Below are positions 8,878 through 17,161 of a stretch of 64,000 bases of DNA, one piece after another. The notes under the pieces were generated by a model. It saw only the letters and a program-made list of their open reading frames with translations, did no database searches and had not been told where the DNA came from. The position numbers and the translations under genes are program-made. This stretch comes from JBBTCX01 sp964494205 (GTDB taxonomy: Bacteria; Planctomycetota; Phycisphaerae; UBA1845): NCBI GenBank assembly GCA_964494205.1, contig CAZBRD010000010.1, positions 159,799 to 223,798 on the forward strand, read 5' to 3'. How positions within the stretch are numbered: position 1 is the stretch's first letter; every line of letters starts with the position of its first letter.

Positions 8878-9390
8878 GTGCCAAAGTCTATTAGTTTACT
8901 TGACAGAGTGCATGTCGCTTCGCCTTGTACCGCGCCGTGGGCTGAGATGGTCGGTGATGAGAGGGTGCGTTTTTGCGGTCTGTGTAAGTTGAACGTCTAC
9001 AATTTTTCCGAAATGACGCGGCGTGAGGCGGAGAGACTCGTCGTCGAGAAGGAGGGAAAGCTGTGTGGCCGTTATTATGCGCGGGCTGATGGGACGATCA
9101 TCACCAAGGATTGCCCGGTTGGATGGGAACGAGTTAAGAAACGAATGCGTCTAACGTTTGCGGCGACGGTAACGGTTTTCCTGGCGTCGGTGGCCTTCTT
9201 GCTTGGGTTAACAGGGTTCACGCGCTATTCCCGCATTCTTCGCTTACGCCATTTGGAGCCGTTTAAGACGGTCGCCGAACGACTGGATCCCCCGAGTTTC
9301 AGAGGGAATTTTGCCATAGAAGGTGAAATCTCCGTTTGTCCGTCGCCGCCGCCGCCACAAGTACTGGTTGGGAAGGTACGGTCGCGATAG
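8878..9390 (+). CDS. Conserved hypothetical protein with RFCGLC...DCPVG motif and one membrane span
   Basis: 170 residues from a GTG at 8878, chosen because AGGAAG lies 6 nt upstream; a longer in-frame extension to 8812 has no such site. The N-terminal 80 residues contain PCTAPWAEM, RFCGLCKLNVYNFSEMT, LCGRYYARADGT and TKDCPVG. I recognise this pattern as a conserved domain of unknown function seen in planctomycetes, myxobacteria and acidobacteria. Its four conserved Cys could bind a metal. One hydrophobic span (about 90-112) and a Pro-rich tail follow. The next gene starts 2 nt after the stop, suggesting an operon. Confidence 0.75.
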   Translation: MPKSISLLDRVHVASPCTAPWAEMVGDERVRFCGLCKLNVYNFSEMTRREAERLVVEKEGKLCGRYYARADGTIITKDCPVGWERVKKRMRLTFAATVTVFLASVAFLLGLTGFTRYSRILRLRHLEPFKTVAERLDPPSFRGNFAIEGEISVCPSPPPPQVLVGKVRSR

Positions 9391-9392
9391 TC

Positions 9393-9929
9393 ATGCAAAA
9401 GTTCGGTTGCACAATTGCTGTTGGTTATGCCGTCATTTGGACGGTTGCGAGATGGGGCTGTGATTGGCTTGGTCAGCTGCAATCGGCTCTTGGCGTCCCC
9501 TTTTCGCTGAGCGATTTCGTTAGCCTGCACGTGGTGTATGACTTTCATCTTGCGGCCATGATCGTTCTGCTGCCCACGCTCGCAGCCTTGTTGGCCGGTT
9601 TGACACTGCACGCATTCAGCCCGCGTGTTGTGTTTCTGCCGAAAGGAATGACGTGGAGGTCTTCGGCTCTGCTCGCGGGAATCATCATTCCACTCTCGCT
9701 CTTGATGGCTGTGTGTGTCGACGTGTATGGAGACATGCACCGAGTGGTGCCCGCGTTCGCATCTGCTTTTGCATTCCCTGCCGCAAGTGCGATTACTACT
9801 TTCTTGATTCTGCTCGGTACGCGTCGGTTAAGGCCGGGCTTGTGCACGTCGTGCAGATACGACATTACTCATTCCATCAACTTCGGTCGCTGCCCTGAAT
9901 GCGGGACCGCGATCATGCAATCGGCGTAA
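9393..9929 (+). CDS. Membrane protein with C-terminal planctomycete-type zinc ribbon
   Basis: 178 residues from an ATG at 9393, 2 nt after the previous stop; an upstream in-frame TTG at 9336 overlaps the preceding gene. About four hydrophobic segments are followed by CTSCRYDITHSINFGRCPEC near the C-terminus. This is a variant of the CxxCxYDLTGNxSGxCPECG ribbon common in Planctomycetota and also present on the unrelated protein at 51774. Function unknown; the ribbon is probably cytoplasmic. Confidence 0.7.
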   Translation: MQKFGCTIAVGYAVIWTVARWGCDWLGQLQSALGVPFSLSDFVSLHVVYDFHLAAMIVLLPTLAALLAGLTLHAFSPRVVFLPKGMTWRSSALLAGIIIPLSLLMAVCVDVYGDMHRVVPAFASAFAFPAASAITTFLILLGTRRLRPGLCTSCRYDITHSINFGRCPECGTAIMQSA

Positions 9930-10290
9930 CTCATGCTTGGGCTGACATCCATGCGCTTCAAGTCGGATTACGTAAGTTGGGCGGGCCATTCGTCAAGATA
10001 CCGCAAATCAACGGCGCACGTTCAGTCGTGCCTACGGCACTTCATCTTCTGATTGTTTACCCACACCCAGCACTTCGTGCTGGGCTATTTTCAGTTCGTC
10101 CCTAGCGGGACGAGAGCGTTCGCGCTTGCTAAACGTCGAGCCTGAACTCAGCCATGTTGCGTCTGGGCTCCTTCGATCTGCATCGAAGCGGTACGTTCCA
10201 ACTCGAATCAGACTTGGTTGAATGAGTGTCATTACGACTTTTTGATTGCCGGAGTTTTTACTTTGCTTCATTTCTGCTATCACTCCCACC
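9930..10290. other. Intergenic 361 nt with a cluster of short hairpins
   Basis: No gene seen. It holds three adjacent perfect hairpins: GTGCC-TAC-GGCAC near 10028-10040, CCCAGCAC-TTC-GTGCTGGG at 10066-10084, and CGTCCC-TAG-CGGGACG near 10098-10114. The middle one is followed by CTATTTTC and could terminate the upstream gene. The mosaic resembles REP-type extragenic elements. Confidence 0.55.
10066..10092 (+). terminator. Possible terminator / REP-like hairpin
   Basis: An 8-bp perfect stem CCCAGCAC/GTGCTGGG with a TTC loop is followed by CTATTTTC. It sits 137 nt after the stop at 9929, far for a terminator, so an extragenic repeat is the alternative. Confidence 0.4.
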
Positions 10291-11778
10291 ATGCTGATTG
10301 CTGCTACGGAGCCACTGACGACCGCGCTGCTTCTGACTACGTTCGGCGTGCTGTTGCTGCTGGCGGCGGTTTCGACACGCACCTTTGAGCGATTGGGCAT
10401 TCCGGTCGTGCTGGTGTTCATTGTGCTGGGCATGTGCGCGGGGTCGGAGGGGCCGGGCAAGGTTCCATTTGAGAATTACACGTTTGCGTTTCGCCTGGGG
10501 ACGGTCGCCCTCATTCTGATTCTGCTCGACGGTGGGCTGAACACGTCCATTTATTCGCTGAAGAGGTCGATCGCGCCTTCCGGGTTGCTCGCGACGGTGG
10601 GGGTGCTCATTACCGCGCTGCTTGTGACGCTTTTCGCAAGACTTCTTGGCATTGAGTGGGGCCCGGCGGCGCTGATCGGCGCGGTGGTTTCGTCGACGGA
10701 TGCGGCGGCTGTGTTTGCGATTCTCCGGGGAGGAAACATTCGACTTAAGGAACCGGTAGGGACGACGCTGGAGCTGGAGTCCGGCATCAATGATCCGATG
10801 GCAGTCGTGCTCACGGTGGCGATCACGGAGTTTCTTTCCGAACCGGAGGCGTCGCGCATACCCCTCGTGGTGGAACTTCCTTTGCAACTTGCAATTGGCG
10901 TGGTGATCGGTCTGCTTCTGGGGCGCGGAGCGCGGGCGATGCTGGCGAAAGTCCGACTCTCCACGGGAGGTCTTTATCCGGCGTTCACACTGGGAACAGC
11001 ATTCTTCGCTTATGGATTGGCGACGATCGCGCACGGGAGCGGGTTTCTAGCGGTGTATGTGGTTGCGGTGATTCTGGGAAATGGTCCCTTGCCTTATCGC
11101 AGCGGGCTGTTGCGCATTCACGACGCGATCGCGTGGCTTAGTCAGATCGCGATGTTCTTGATGCTTGGATTGCTGGTGTTTCCATCGCAGCTGTTGCCGG
11201 TTGCGTGGACGGGGCTGGGGGTGGCGTTGTTTCTGGCGTTCATTGCACGGCCGATTGCGGCTGCGATCTGTCTATACCCGTTGAAGTTTCCGACGGATCA
11301 AATCGGCTACATCGGTTGGGTTGGGCTGCGCGGCGCGGTACCGATCATTCTGGCGACGTTCCCGGTCATTGAAGGCGTTCCGGGTGCGAAGATGATTTTC
11401 AACATCGTTTTCTTCGTGGTGGTGGTTAACTCCATCATACCGGGCGCGACTATCCGGTGGCTCACTCGGAGGTGGCAGTTGGAGGCACTGACTCCGCCTC
11501 CTCCGCTGGCGGCGGTGGAGATGGTTTCCACGCGCTTGCTGAACGGCGAGATCATGTCGTTTCATGTGAGCGAATCGTTGGCGGTTGCGGGGGCGAGTCT
11601 TTCGCACGTTCCGTTTCCGCCAGAGTCGGCGGCTATTCTTATCGTGCGTGACTCGGAGTTGATTGCTGCGAAGGGGCAGACGGTCTTGATGGCGGGCGAT
11701 CATGTCTATGTGTTTTGCCGCCCGAGCGATCGACCGTTCATCGAACTTCTGTTCGGTAAGCCGGAGCAGTCGATCTAG
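10291..11778 (+). CDS. CPA-type potassium or sodium/proton antiporter with TrkA-C domain (NhaP2-like)
   Basis: 495 residues from the ATG at 10291; an in-frame TTG at 10246 is less likely. About 12 membrane spans are followed by a cytoplasmic RCK C-terminal domain (about 400-490). Ion-site motifs are SSTDAAAVFAIL (134-145) and ESGINDPMAV (163-172), with the TD and ND pairs typical of CPA1/NhaP2 antiporters. The architecture matches NhaP2/CvrA, which exchanges K+ or Na+ for protons at the inner membrane. It appears to be a single-gene unit. Cation choice cannot be read from the sequence. Confidence 0.9.
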   Translation: MLIAATEPLTTALLLTTFGVLLLLAAVSTRTFERLGIPVVLVFIVLGMCAGSEGPGKVPFENYTFAFRLGTVALILILLDGGLNTSIYSLKRSIAPSGLLATVGVLITALLVTLFARLLGIEWGPAALIGAVVSSTDAAAVFAILRGGNIRLKEPVGTTLELESGINDPMAVVLTVAITEFLSEPEASRIPLVVELPLQLAIGVVIGLLLGRGARAMLAKVRLSTGGLYPAFTLGTAFFAYGLATIAHGSGFLAVYVVAVILGNGPLPYRSGLLRIHDAIAWLSQIAMFLMLGLLVFPSQLLPVAWTGLGVALFLAFIARPIAAAICLYPLKFPTDQIGYIGWVGLRGAVPIILATFPVIEGVPGAKMIFNIVFFVVVVNSIIPGATIRWLTRRWQLEALTPPPPLAAVEMVSTRLLNGEIMSFHVSESLAVAGASLSHVPFPPESAAILIVRDSELIAAKGQTVLMAGDHVYVFCRPSDRPFIELLFGKPEQSI

Positions 11779-12193
11779 TGGACTGTTCCATTTGAAGCTT
11801 CGGGTGAAGTATCGATGTGCCACGGCCAAGCTGCGGCTTGACCGTGCCACCCGTCCCACAAAATCGAACTGAATGAACCAATAGGACCCGTCTTCGAGCG
11901 CAAGTCCCTTTTTGTGCCAGGCAGTTGCACCTGTCGATTTCGGACCTGTCATGCGGATGTTGTTCCGTTATTGGAAGATATGACGGCCTGTTCAGTGCGA
12001 GTTTACATGGTTTCGGTTTGACCTTGATTTAGTAGGGGTCCAATACTGATAATGGAGGCGCTTCCATTGATTTGGGAGGGAGGCAACTCTATTCGCCGGT
12101 TCGGGTCGGCGCGCTCAGATTTCGTCAGACATCTAAACAAGTTCGCAAACGAGGAAGCAAGCCAGTTCCGCTGGCGTACACGGAGGAAGAAGC
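11779..12193. other. Intergenic 415 nt with one REP-like element
   Basis: No gene seen. It contains a REP-like palindrome at 11821-11846 and otherwise unremarkable sequence. GGAGGAAGAAGC just before 12194 is the ribosome site of the next gene. Confidence 0.5.
11821..11846. repeat. REP-like palindrome, copy 1
   Basis: Arms CACGGCCAAGC and GCTTGACCGTG around TGCG, flanked by TGC and CCACCC. Five further copies occur in the window. It lies 43 nt after the antiporter stop. Confidence 0.8.
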
Positions 12194-12928
12194 ATGAATA
12201 CGAACGGGTCAACGCGCGTCAACTGCATTCGCACTTTGCCATTTGTGGTCGTTGTGCTCACTGTACTCGGAGTCATCTCTGTAGAAGCAGCGCGCGCTGT
12301 GCCCAACACCGTGGTGCGCGGACCGACGCCGACTCAGATCGCCTGTTGCTTGAATGACCAATCTTGCACGGAGTTGGCAGAGAACGCCTGTGCTTCTCAG
12401 GGTGGCCATGTTGCGTCAGCGTCGATCTGTGAGGGTGACGTTGATGACGACGGCGTTGACGGTGTGTGCGGCGACGCGTGTCCAGGTGATGGGGGCAAGA
12501 CAGCGCCGGGTGCCTGCGGATGTGGGATCGCCGACACAGATACTGATACTGACGGCACGGCGAACTGCAACGATGGATGTCCGGCTGATGCAGGTAAGAC
12601 GTCGCCTGGTCTCTGTGGTTGCGGAGTGTCAGACGTTGACACCGATTTGGATGGCACGCCGAACTGCACGGATGGCTGCCCGTCGAATCCGAACATGATC
12701 GCGCCGAGTGCGTGCGGCTGCGTGGTGGCGGTTGATTCTGATGGTGACACGGTGCCGGATTGCATCGATCTCTGCGATGGGCTGGATGATACGATTGATT
12801 CAAACGGAAATGGCGTACCTGATTGCGTAGCCGGCGATCTGCCGATTCCCACGGTCACCACGTGGGGGATGGTGATCATGGGCTTGATGCTGCTGACGGT
12901 TGGGAAGATTCGGTTTGGGATGGCGTAG
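12194..12928 (+). CDS. Secreted Cys-rich repeat protein with IPT-type C-terminal sorting signal
   Basis: 244 residues. It has a signal peptide (hydrophobic 15-32), then Asp/Cys-rich repeats of the type CPADAGKTSPGLCGCGVSD with DxDxDGTxNC calcium-loop-like units (thrombospondin-3-like). The end, LPIPTVTTWGMVIMGLMLL plus a short basic tail, is a planctomycete version of the IPTL-CTERM signal: IPT motif, membrane helix, Arg/Lys. The protein is therefore probably cleaved and anchored by an exosortase-like enzyme, none of which is in this window. GGAGGAAG precedes the ATG. Function of the repeats unknown. Confidence 0.82.
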   Translation: MNTNGSTRVNCIRTLPFVVVVLTVLGVISVEAARAVPNTVVRGPTPTQIACCLNDQSCTELAENACASQGGHVASASICEGDVDDDGVDGVCGDACPGDGGKTAPGACGCGIADTDTDTDGTANCNDGCPADAGKTSPGLCGCGVSDVDTDLDGTPNCTDGCPSNPNMIAPSACGCVVAVDSDGDTVPDCIDLCDGLDDTIDSNGNGVPDCVAGDLPIPTVTTWGMVIMGLMLLTVGKIRFGMA

Positions 12929-12938
12929 TGAACATGAG

Positions 12939-12996
12939 CGGTGTCGGATTCGTTGGTTGTTTCCAAGCGAGGGCGATATGCCGCCTTCCGACACCG
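12939..12996. repeat. Inverted repeat CGGTGTCGGA ... TCCGACACCG
   Basis: A perfect 10-bp inverted repeat separated by 38 nt starts 11 nt after the stop at 12928. No T-run follows. It may be a weak transcript-end structure. Confidence 0.4.
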
Positions 12997-13195
12997 TCGG
13001 CGTCCGGATTACGTGTTGTCTGAAATAAGTATCACACGTTGCCCGCGAACTCCGCACCAATTAAGAAGTGCCGCAACCAGCATTCTGTTCCCCGATGACA
13101 CAGTTCCAAGTTACAGTTGCGATTGCGGCAAACCTGGTATTTTTCTTCACTATCTCACTCGCGAGTGCCTGGCACATCGCTTCTCGTGATTGCGC

Positions 13196-13972
13196 CTACT
13201 CAATCGGCTTTGGCCCACAGTCAAGGGGCTGCTGTGTACGATTCGCCGACACTACCTGGCTCTGCAATTCTCTGCCAGCTTGCGCTTGATGTTTTGCTTC
13301 GCAGGCAACTTTGCGCCATTCGACTCTGGAATCAGCCGTCTTGAACGACTTTTGGACGGTGGTGTATTCTGCCGGGACAGGTACGCGCCTTGTGGTTGCT
13401 GGCGCGATGAGTTTCTGCACTCGAATCGTCTGAAACTCGGCCGGAATAGTCACTTCGCGGACGGTCGTGGGTTTCACCTCTACTTGTTTTTCGATGTTCG
13501 CAAACTGCGGTTCGTGGCTGACGAGGCAGAACATCTCGTTAGTCAAAAGCTGTGCATCTTCGACTATGGGCGGCTTCTGCATATGCCAGCCGGAGTGTCC
13601 TGGGTCGACTTGGACCGCTTCGGTTTTTGTAGCAAACTCGGCGGGCACGACTTCCAGCTTTGTCGAAGCCTCCTTGAGGATCACTTTCTCGTCCACCCAT
13701 TCATAGCGCGCGGGAATCACTTCCAGCTTTTCAGACGCCTCACGCACCAGCACCGTTTCGGAACTGGTCTCAAATTGCTCCGGCACAAACACTTTGACGA
13801 AGCATTCGCCTGGCTTCGCGTTTGGCGGCAAGTCCTGGGTAACCTGGACTAGGTCGTGTTGCGGAGCCTCAACACAGCAGCGTGTAACTTTACAGGAATT
13901 ACATCCCGCCAGCGCCAGCAAGGCTGACACAATGGGCAGCACCAGCGCTATTCTAATACTGTTTGTTGACAT
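13196..13972 (-). CDS. Lipoprotein with VPAxY/F-type repeats
   Basis: 258 residues from the ATG at 13972, preceded by AGAAGGAGA at good spacing; the frame extends 35 residues further but without a signal. Signal peptide with lipobox LALAGC (Cys24). The body carries about five degenerate units of the form (V/I)PAxYxxVxExVxVxxASxKxE, for example VIPARYEWVDEKVI, VVPAEFATKTEAV, TIPAEFQTIRVQ and VPAEYTTVQKS. Such repeats occur in bacterial envelope proteins of unknown function. It is probably attached to the outer or inner membrane. The gene stands alone. Confidence 0.72.
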   Translation of the reverse strand: MSTNSIRIALVLPIVSALLALAGCNSCKVTRCCVEAPQHDLVQVTQDLPPNAKPGECFVKVFVPEQFETSSETVLVREASEKLEVIPARYEWVDEKVILKEASTKLEVVPAEFATKTEAVQVDPGHSGWHMQKPPIVEDAQLLTNEMFCLVSHEPQFANIEKQVEVKPTTVREVTIPAEFQTIRVQKLIAPATTRRVPVPAEYTTVQKSFKTADSRVEWRKVACEAKHQAQAGRELQSQVVSANRTQQPLDCGPKPIE

Positions 13973-14525
13973 GACTTTTCTCCTTCTGAGATTAGTTGGA
14001 CTAAGACAAGGTCCGCTGTTCCACCGGCGACGTGATACAAGCACGAATGCACTTTTACTTCGTGAACAGGTTTGCACGCCTCCTACATTGAGTCACATTT
14101 CACGTGCTTGATGCGCGTGCGAAAACACTCCCAACCTCCGTGCATTGAGAATTCGGTGCAAGCGGTATGCCAGTTTTGCGATTTTTTGGCGATTCTCGGG
14201 TGCCTGATATGTACACAGGTAAAAGCGGTGCGTTCCGCGTCGGTGGATTGCGAGTGTGCCTTGGCTTAACTGAATGCTATTGAGACAGGGCATGCGACGC
14301 CCCTGGCGTATATCCATAAGACGATGTTTCCTCGTGCAGAGGGGGCTTGAGTGAGGGTGGGGTGGCTAACGCACCCGGTTACGTTACAGGCACCATGGTA
14401 AGAGCCTATACCAATGTGAATCGGATGACACCATACCGCAAGGGGGCGAAGATGCGTCAAATACCGCCGCTCGTTCGATTTCGATTGGGTGTTCTCGCGC
14501 GCAGCTCAGCTTCGAAAGTGCCTAC
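13973..14525. other. Intergenic 553 nt
   Basis: It separates the aminotransferase 3' end from the lipoprotein start, both on the minus strand, so it should contain the lipoprotein promoter. I see no gene, terminator or repeat here that I can defend. Confidence 0.4.
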
Positions 14526-15896
14526 TCAATGCCTACTACAAAGAGAAAAACACTCATCCAGCACCGCGATCATGAAATTGCAATCGTCTTTGGTAATGCA
14601 CATGGGCGGTTTGATGCGTAGCACGTTGCCGTAGAGGCCGCCTTTGCCGATGAGCAGGCCGAGGTTTTTTGCTTGTTCGAAAACGGCCGCGCATTCGGCT
14701 GTAGCAGGTTCCTTAGTCTGACGGTCTTTCACCAGTTCGACGCCGAGCATCAAACCCATGCCGCGGACTTCGCCGATTAACTTGTGCTTGTCCATCAGCT
14801 CCGTCAGCTTGCCTTTGAGGTAGCCGCCCAACTCTTTGGCCTTCGATTGGATTTTCTCTTCATCGATGATTTCCAGCGTCGCGATGCCTTGGATCATCGA
14901 GACCGGGTTGCCGCCGAAGGTGTTGAAGTGAATCTTCTTGGCCATGGTTGATGCGATTTCTGGTCGCGTCGTGCATGCGCCGATCGGTGCACCGTTGCCG
15001 ATGCCCTTGGCCATGGTGACAATGTCTGGCACCACGCCCCAATTCTGGTGTCCCCAGTAATGATCGCCCGTGCGGCCAAAGCCTGTCTGCACTTCGTCGG
15101 CGATGCATAGGCCTCCATATTTGCGAACGATGTCGTAGACGATTTTGAAATACTCGGGCGGCGGCGTGACGGTGCCGCCCACGCCCTGAATCGGTTCCGC
15201 GATGAAGCAAGCGATGTCGCCGCTGGTTTCGTAACGGATCACGTCCTCCACGCTCTTCGCGCATTTCAGGTCGCATGACGGATACGTGAGGCCGAAGGGG
15301 CAGCGGTAGCAATAACCCGGCGCGACGTGCTTGATGTTGCTGTTCGACGGGATCGGGAATTTCCACGTCCCGACGGCGGTCATGTTCATCGTGGTTTGCG
15401 AGCCGCCGTGGTAGGAATTGCGGAGCGTGAGCACTTCGTGTCGACCTGTGTGCAGGCGCGACATCAGCACGGCGATTTCGTTGGCTTCACTGCCGGAGTT
15501 GGTGAAGTAGCTTGATTTCAGGTTGGCACCAGGCGGCATGCGCTTGGCGAGCTCGCGACCCATGATGGCTACGTTGGGGTTCAGATAGATCGTCGTGCTG
15601 TGTACGAGTTTGCCAACCTGCTCGCGAAGTCGCTCGGTGATCTTTGGGTGACAGTGGCCTACCGATACGGTGACGATTCCGCCGATGCCGTCGAGATAGC
15701 GCCGACCAGTGTCGTCCCACACGTATTGCATGTGACCTTCGACGACTGCGATGGGGTCTTTGTAATAGACGAAGATGCCCGGGTTCAGGTACTCGCGGCG
15801 CATGGCGAGGATTTCGTCGCGGCTTGGGCCGGTGTACTTTGAAGGGGTGTGGTTGCAGACGGGAAGGGGGATTGTTTTTTTCATCGTGTCGTTCAT
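14526..15896 (-). CDS. Class III aminotransferase, AGXT2-like (beta-alanine/3-aminoisobutyrate-pyruvate or alanine-glyoxylate)
   Basis: 456 residues, normal length. A PLP-dependent transaminase. The Schiff-base lysine is Lys297 in DIVTMAKGIGNG, and the cofactor Asp is in CIADEVQTGFGRTG (Asp267). FTNSGSEANE (131-140) binds the phosphate. The insert YCYRCPFGLTYPSCDLKCA (196-213) is characteristic of the AGXT2 branch, whose members transaminate beta-alanine, 3-aminoisobutyrate or glyoxylate partners. That would complete the reductive pyrimidine pathway begun at 1659 (inference). An alternative start at Met5 cannot be excluded; no good ribosome site precedes either. Confidence 0.87.
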   Translation of the reverse strand: MNDTMKKTIPLPVCNHTPSKYTGPSRDEILAMRREYLNPGIFVYYKDPIAVVEGHMQYVWDDTGRRYLDGIGGIVTVSVGHCHPKITERLREQVGKLVHSTTIYLNPNVAIMGRELAKRMPPGANLKSSYFTNSGSEANEIAVLMSRLHTGRHEVLTLRNSYHGGSQTTMNMTAVGTWKFPIPSNSNIKHVAPGYCYRCPFGLTYPSCDLKCAKSVEDVIRYETSGDIACFIAEPIQGVGGTVTPPPEYFKIVYDIVRKYGGLCIADEVQTGFGRTGDHYWGHQNWGVVPDIVTMAKGIGNGAPIGACTTRPEIASTMAKKIHFNTFGGNPVSMIQGIATLEIIDEEKIQSKAKELGGYLKGKLTELMDKHKLIGEVRGMGLMLGVELVKDRQTKEPATAECAAVFEQAKNLGLLIGKGGLYGNVLRIKPPMCITKDDCNFMIAVLDECFSLCSRH

Positions 15897-15905
15897 GGGA
15901 AACTC

Positions 15906-15936
15906 ACGAATTACAAATTACGAATTACAAGTTACC
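15906..15936. repeat. Degenerate ACGAATTAC tandem repeat
   Basis: Four imperfect units (CACGAATTA, CAAATTA, CGAATTA, CAAGTTA) lie just upstream of the aminotransferase start. It is one of several A-rich short-period intergenic repeats in the window. Confidence 0.6.
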
Positions 15937-16064
15937 AACCGTTGAAGTCGCGAGCGCATGACCACGTTCGGAGCGCACGTTCGAGACGTATACCGGAAGA
16001 TTGTAACCGCAGTTGTTGCTGTGCCCAATTGGATATCGGTTGGCCATGAAGAACTAGATCGAAG

Positions 16065-17093
16065 TTATTGTCGAACCAGCACAACGCCGCGAAACGGCAA
16101 TTCGGTCGCCAGGCCTCCGACTGCGTAGACGGTTCCGTCGCCATCGCCCCAGGCTGCGTGCAGGGTGAATGATGTCGGGGTCGGTTCGACGATGAACTCG
16201 AACGTACTCAGGTTCACCGAGGCGATGGTTCCGATCAAACCGACGACCACTGCCTGGTTGCCTGCTTCGACGAATATGCCGTTCAGTCCCGGTAGTGGGG
16301 TGAGCGATCGACTGGCCCAGAACGTTCCGTCGTAGGTGACGATCGTGCCGTTGGTTCGGCCGCCGATGGCTGCGATGCGATTGGGGCCCGAACCCCACAG
16401 CGAGATTAGATCTTCCGTTGTCCTGCTCTCGACCTGCTCCCATGATTGGCCGTCGTACTCAACGATGACTCCTGCCTGTCCCACCGCGAAAATGTGGTCG
16501 GCTGATGTTCCCCACACTTTGAACAGCGAGGTCGATTCGCGGTCGAGCGCGGGTACGTCGACGTTGGACCATTGCTGGCCGTCGTAATGCAGAATGACGA
16601 TGGGGCCTGTGTTCACCCGGCCGCCGACGATCCAAACGTCATCTTCGGACGCGCCCCAGATTCCCCACAGGTCGTTGGTTGTCGTAGAGTCAACTGATTG
16701 CCACGTGTCGCCGTTGTATTGAATCAGGCCGCCGTTCTGCCCAGCAGCCAATACGTTGTCGGGTCCGAAACCAAACACCCATATAAGAACCGGCACCTCC
16801 GGAACCTGCATGGCTTGCCAATCGGTTCCGTCGAAGTGGTACACCTCGCCTTGATCGAGCTGACCGCCAACCGCGAAGACATCATCGGAAGATGAACCCC
16901 AAACCGCAGAAATGAAACCGACGTCTGTCGTATCAAAGGCCTCGCGCCAGGCGAACGTCGATTCGTTGTCGTTCTCGTTGTCGACGGCCAGATTGTCATT
17001 CTCATTGTTCGCATTGTCGTTTGATGATGGTGATGGCGAGCAGCCGAAAATCGAAAGAGTCATGGCGATTACAATAGCTGATTGCTTTAACAA
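16065..17093 (-). CDS. Lipoprotein with beta-propeller-like repeats
   Basis: 342 residues from a TTG at 17093, chosen because GGGAG lies 8 nt upstream and it gives a clean signal peptide with lipobox LSIFGC (Cys18). A spacer of Asn/Asp/Glu (about 24-48) follows the anchor. The rest is repeats of about 45-50 residues: VWGSSSDDVFAVGG, GFGPDNVLAAGQNG, IWGASEDDVWIVGG, VWGTSADHIFAVGQ and LWGSGPNRIAAIGG, each with a (Y/H)xDGxxW strand, as in secreted beta-propeller proteins. It lies 68 nt after the di-heme gene on the same strand and is probably co-transcribed with it. Ligand unknown. Confidence 0.8.
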   Translation of the reverse strand: MLKQSAIVIAMTLSIFGCSPSPSSNDNANNENDNLAVDNENDNESTFAWREAFDTTDVGFISAVWGSSSDDVFAVGGQLDQGEVYHFDGTDWQAMQVPEVPVLIWVFGFGPDNVLAAGQNGGLIQYNGDTWQSVDSTTTNDLWGIWGASEDDVWIVGGRVNTGPIVILHYDGQQWSNVDVPALDRESTSLFKVWGTSADHIFAVGQAGVIVEYDGQSWEQVESRTTEDLISLWGSGPNRIAAIGGRTNGTIVTYDGTFWASRSLTPLPGLNGIFVEAGNQAVVVGLIGTIASVNLSTFEFIVEPTPTSFTLHAAWGDGDGTVYAVGGLATELPFRGVVLVRQ

Positions 17094-17161
17094 ACGTGGT
17101 TCTCCCTTTGGATGGCGTTGCGATCGTTCATGGAATGCGAAAGCGATTGGCCGGGCAGCAA

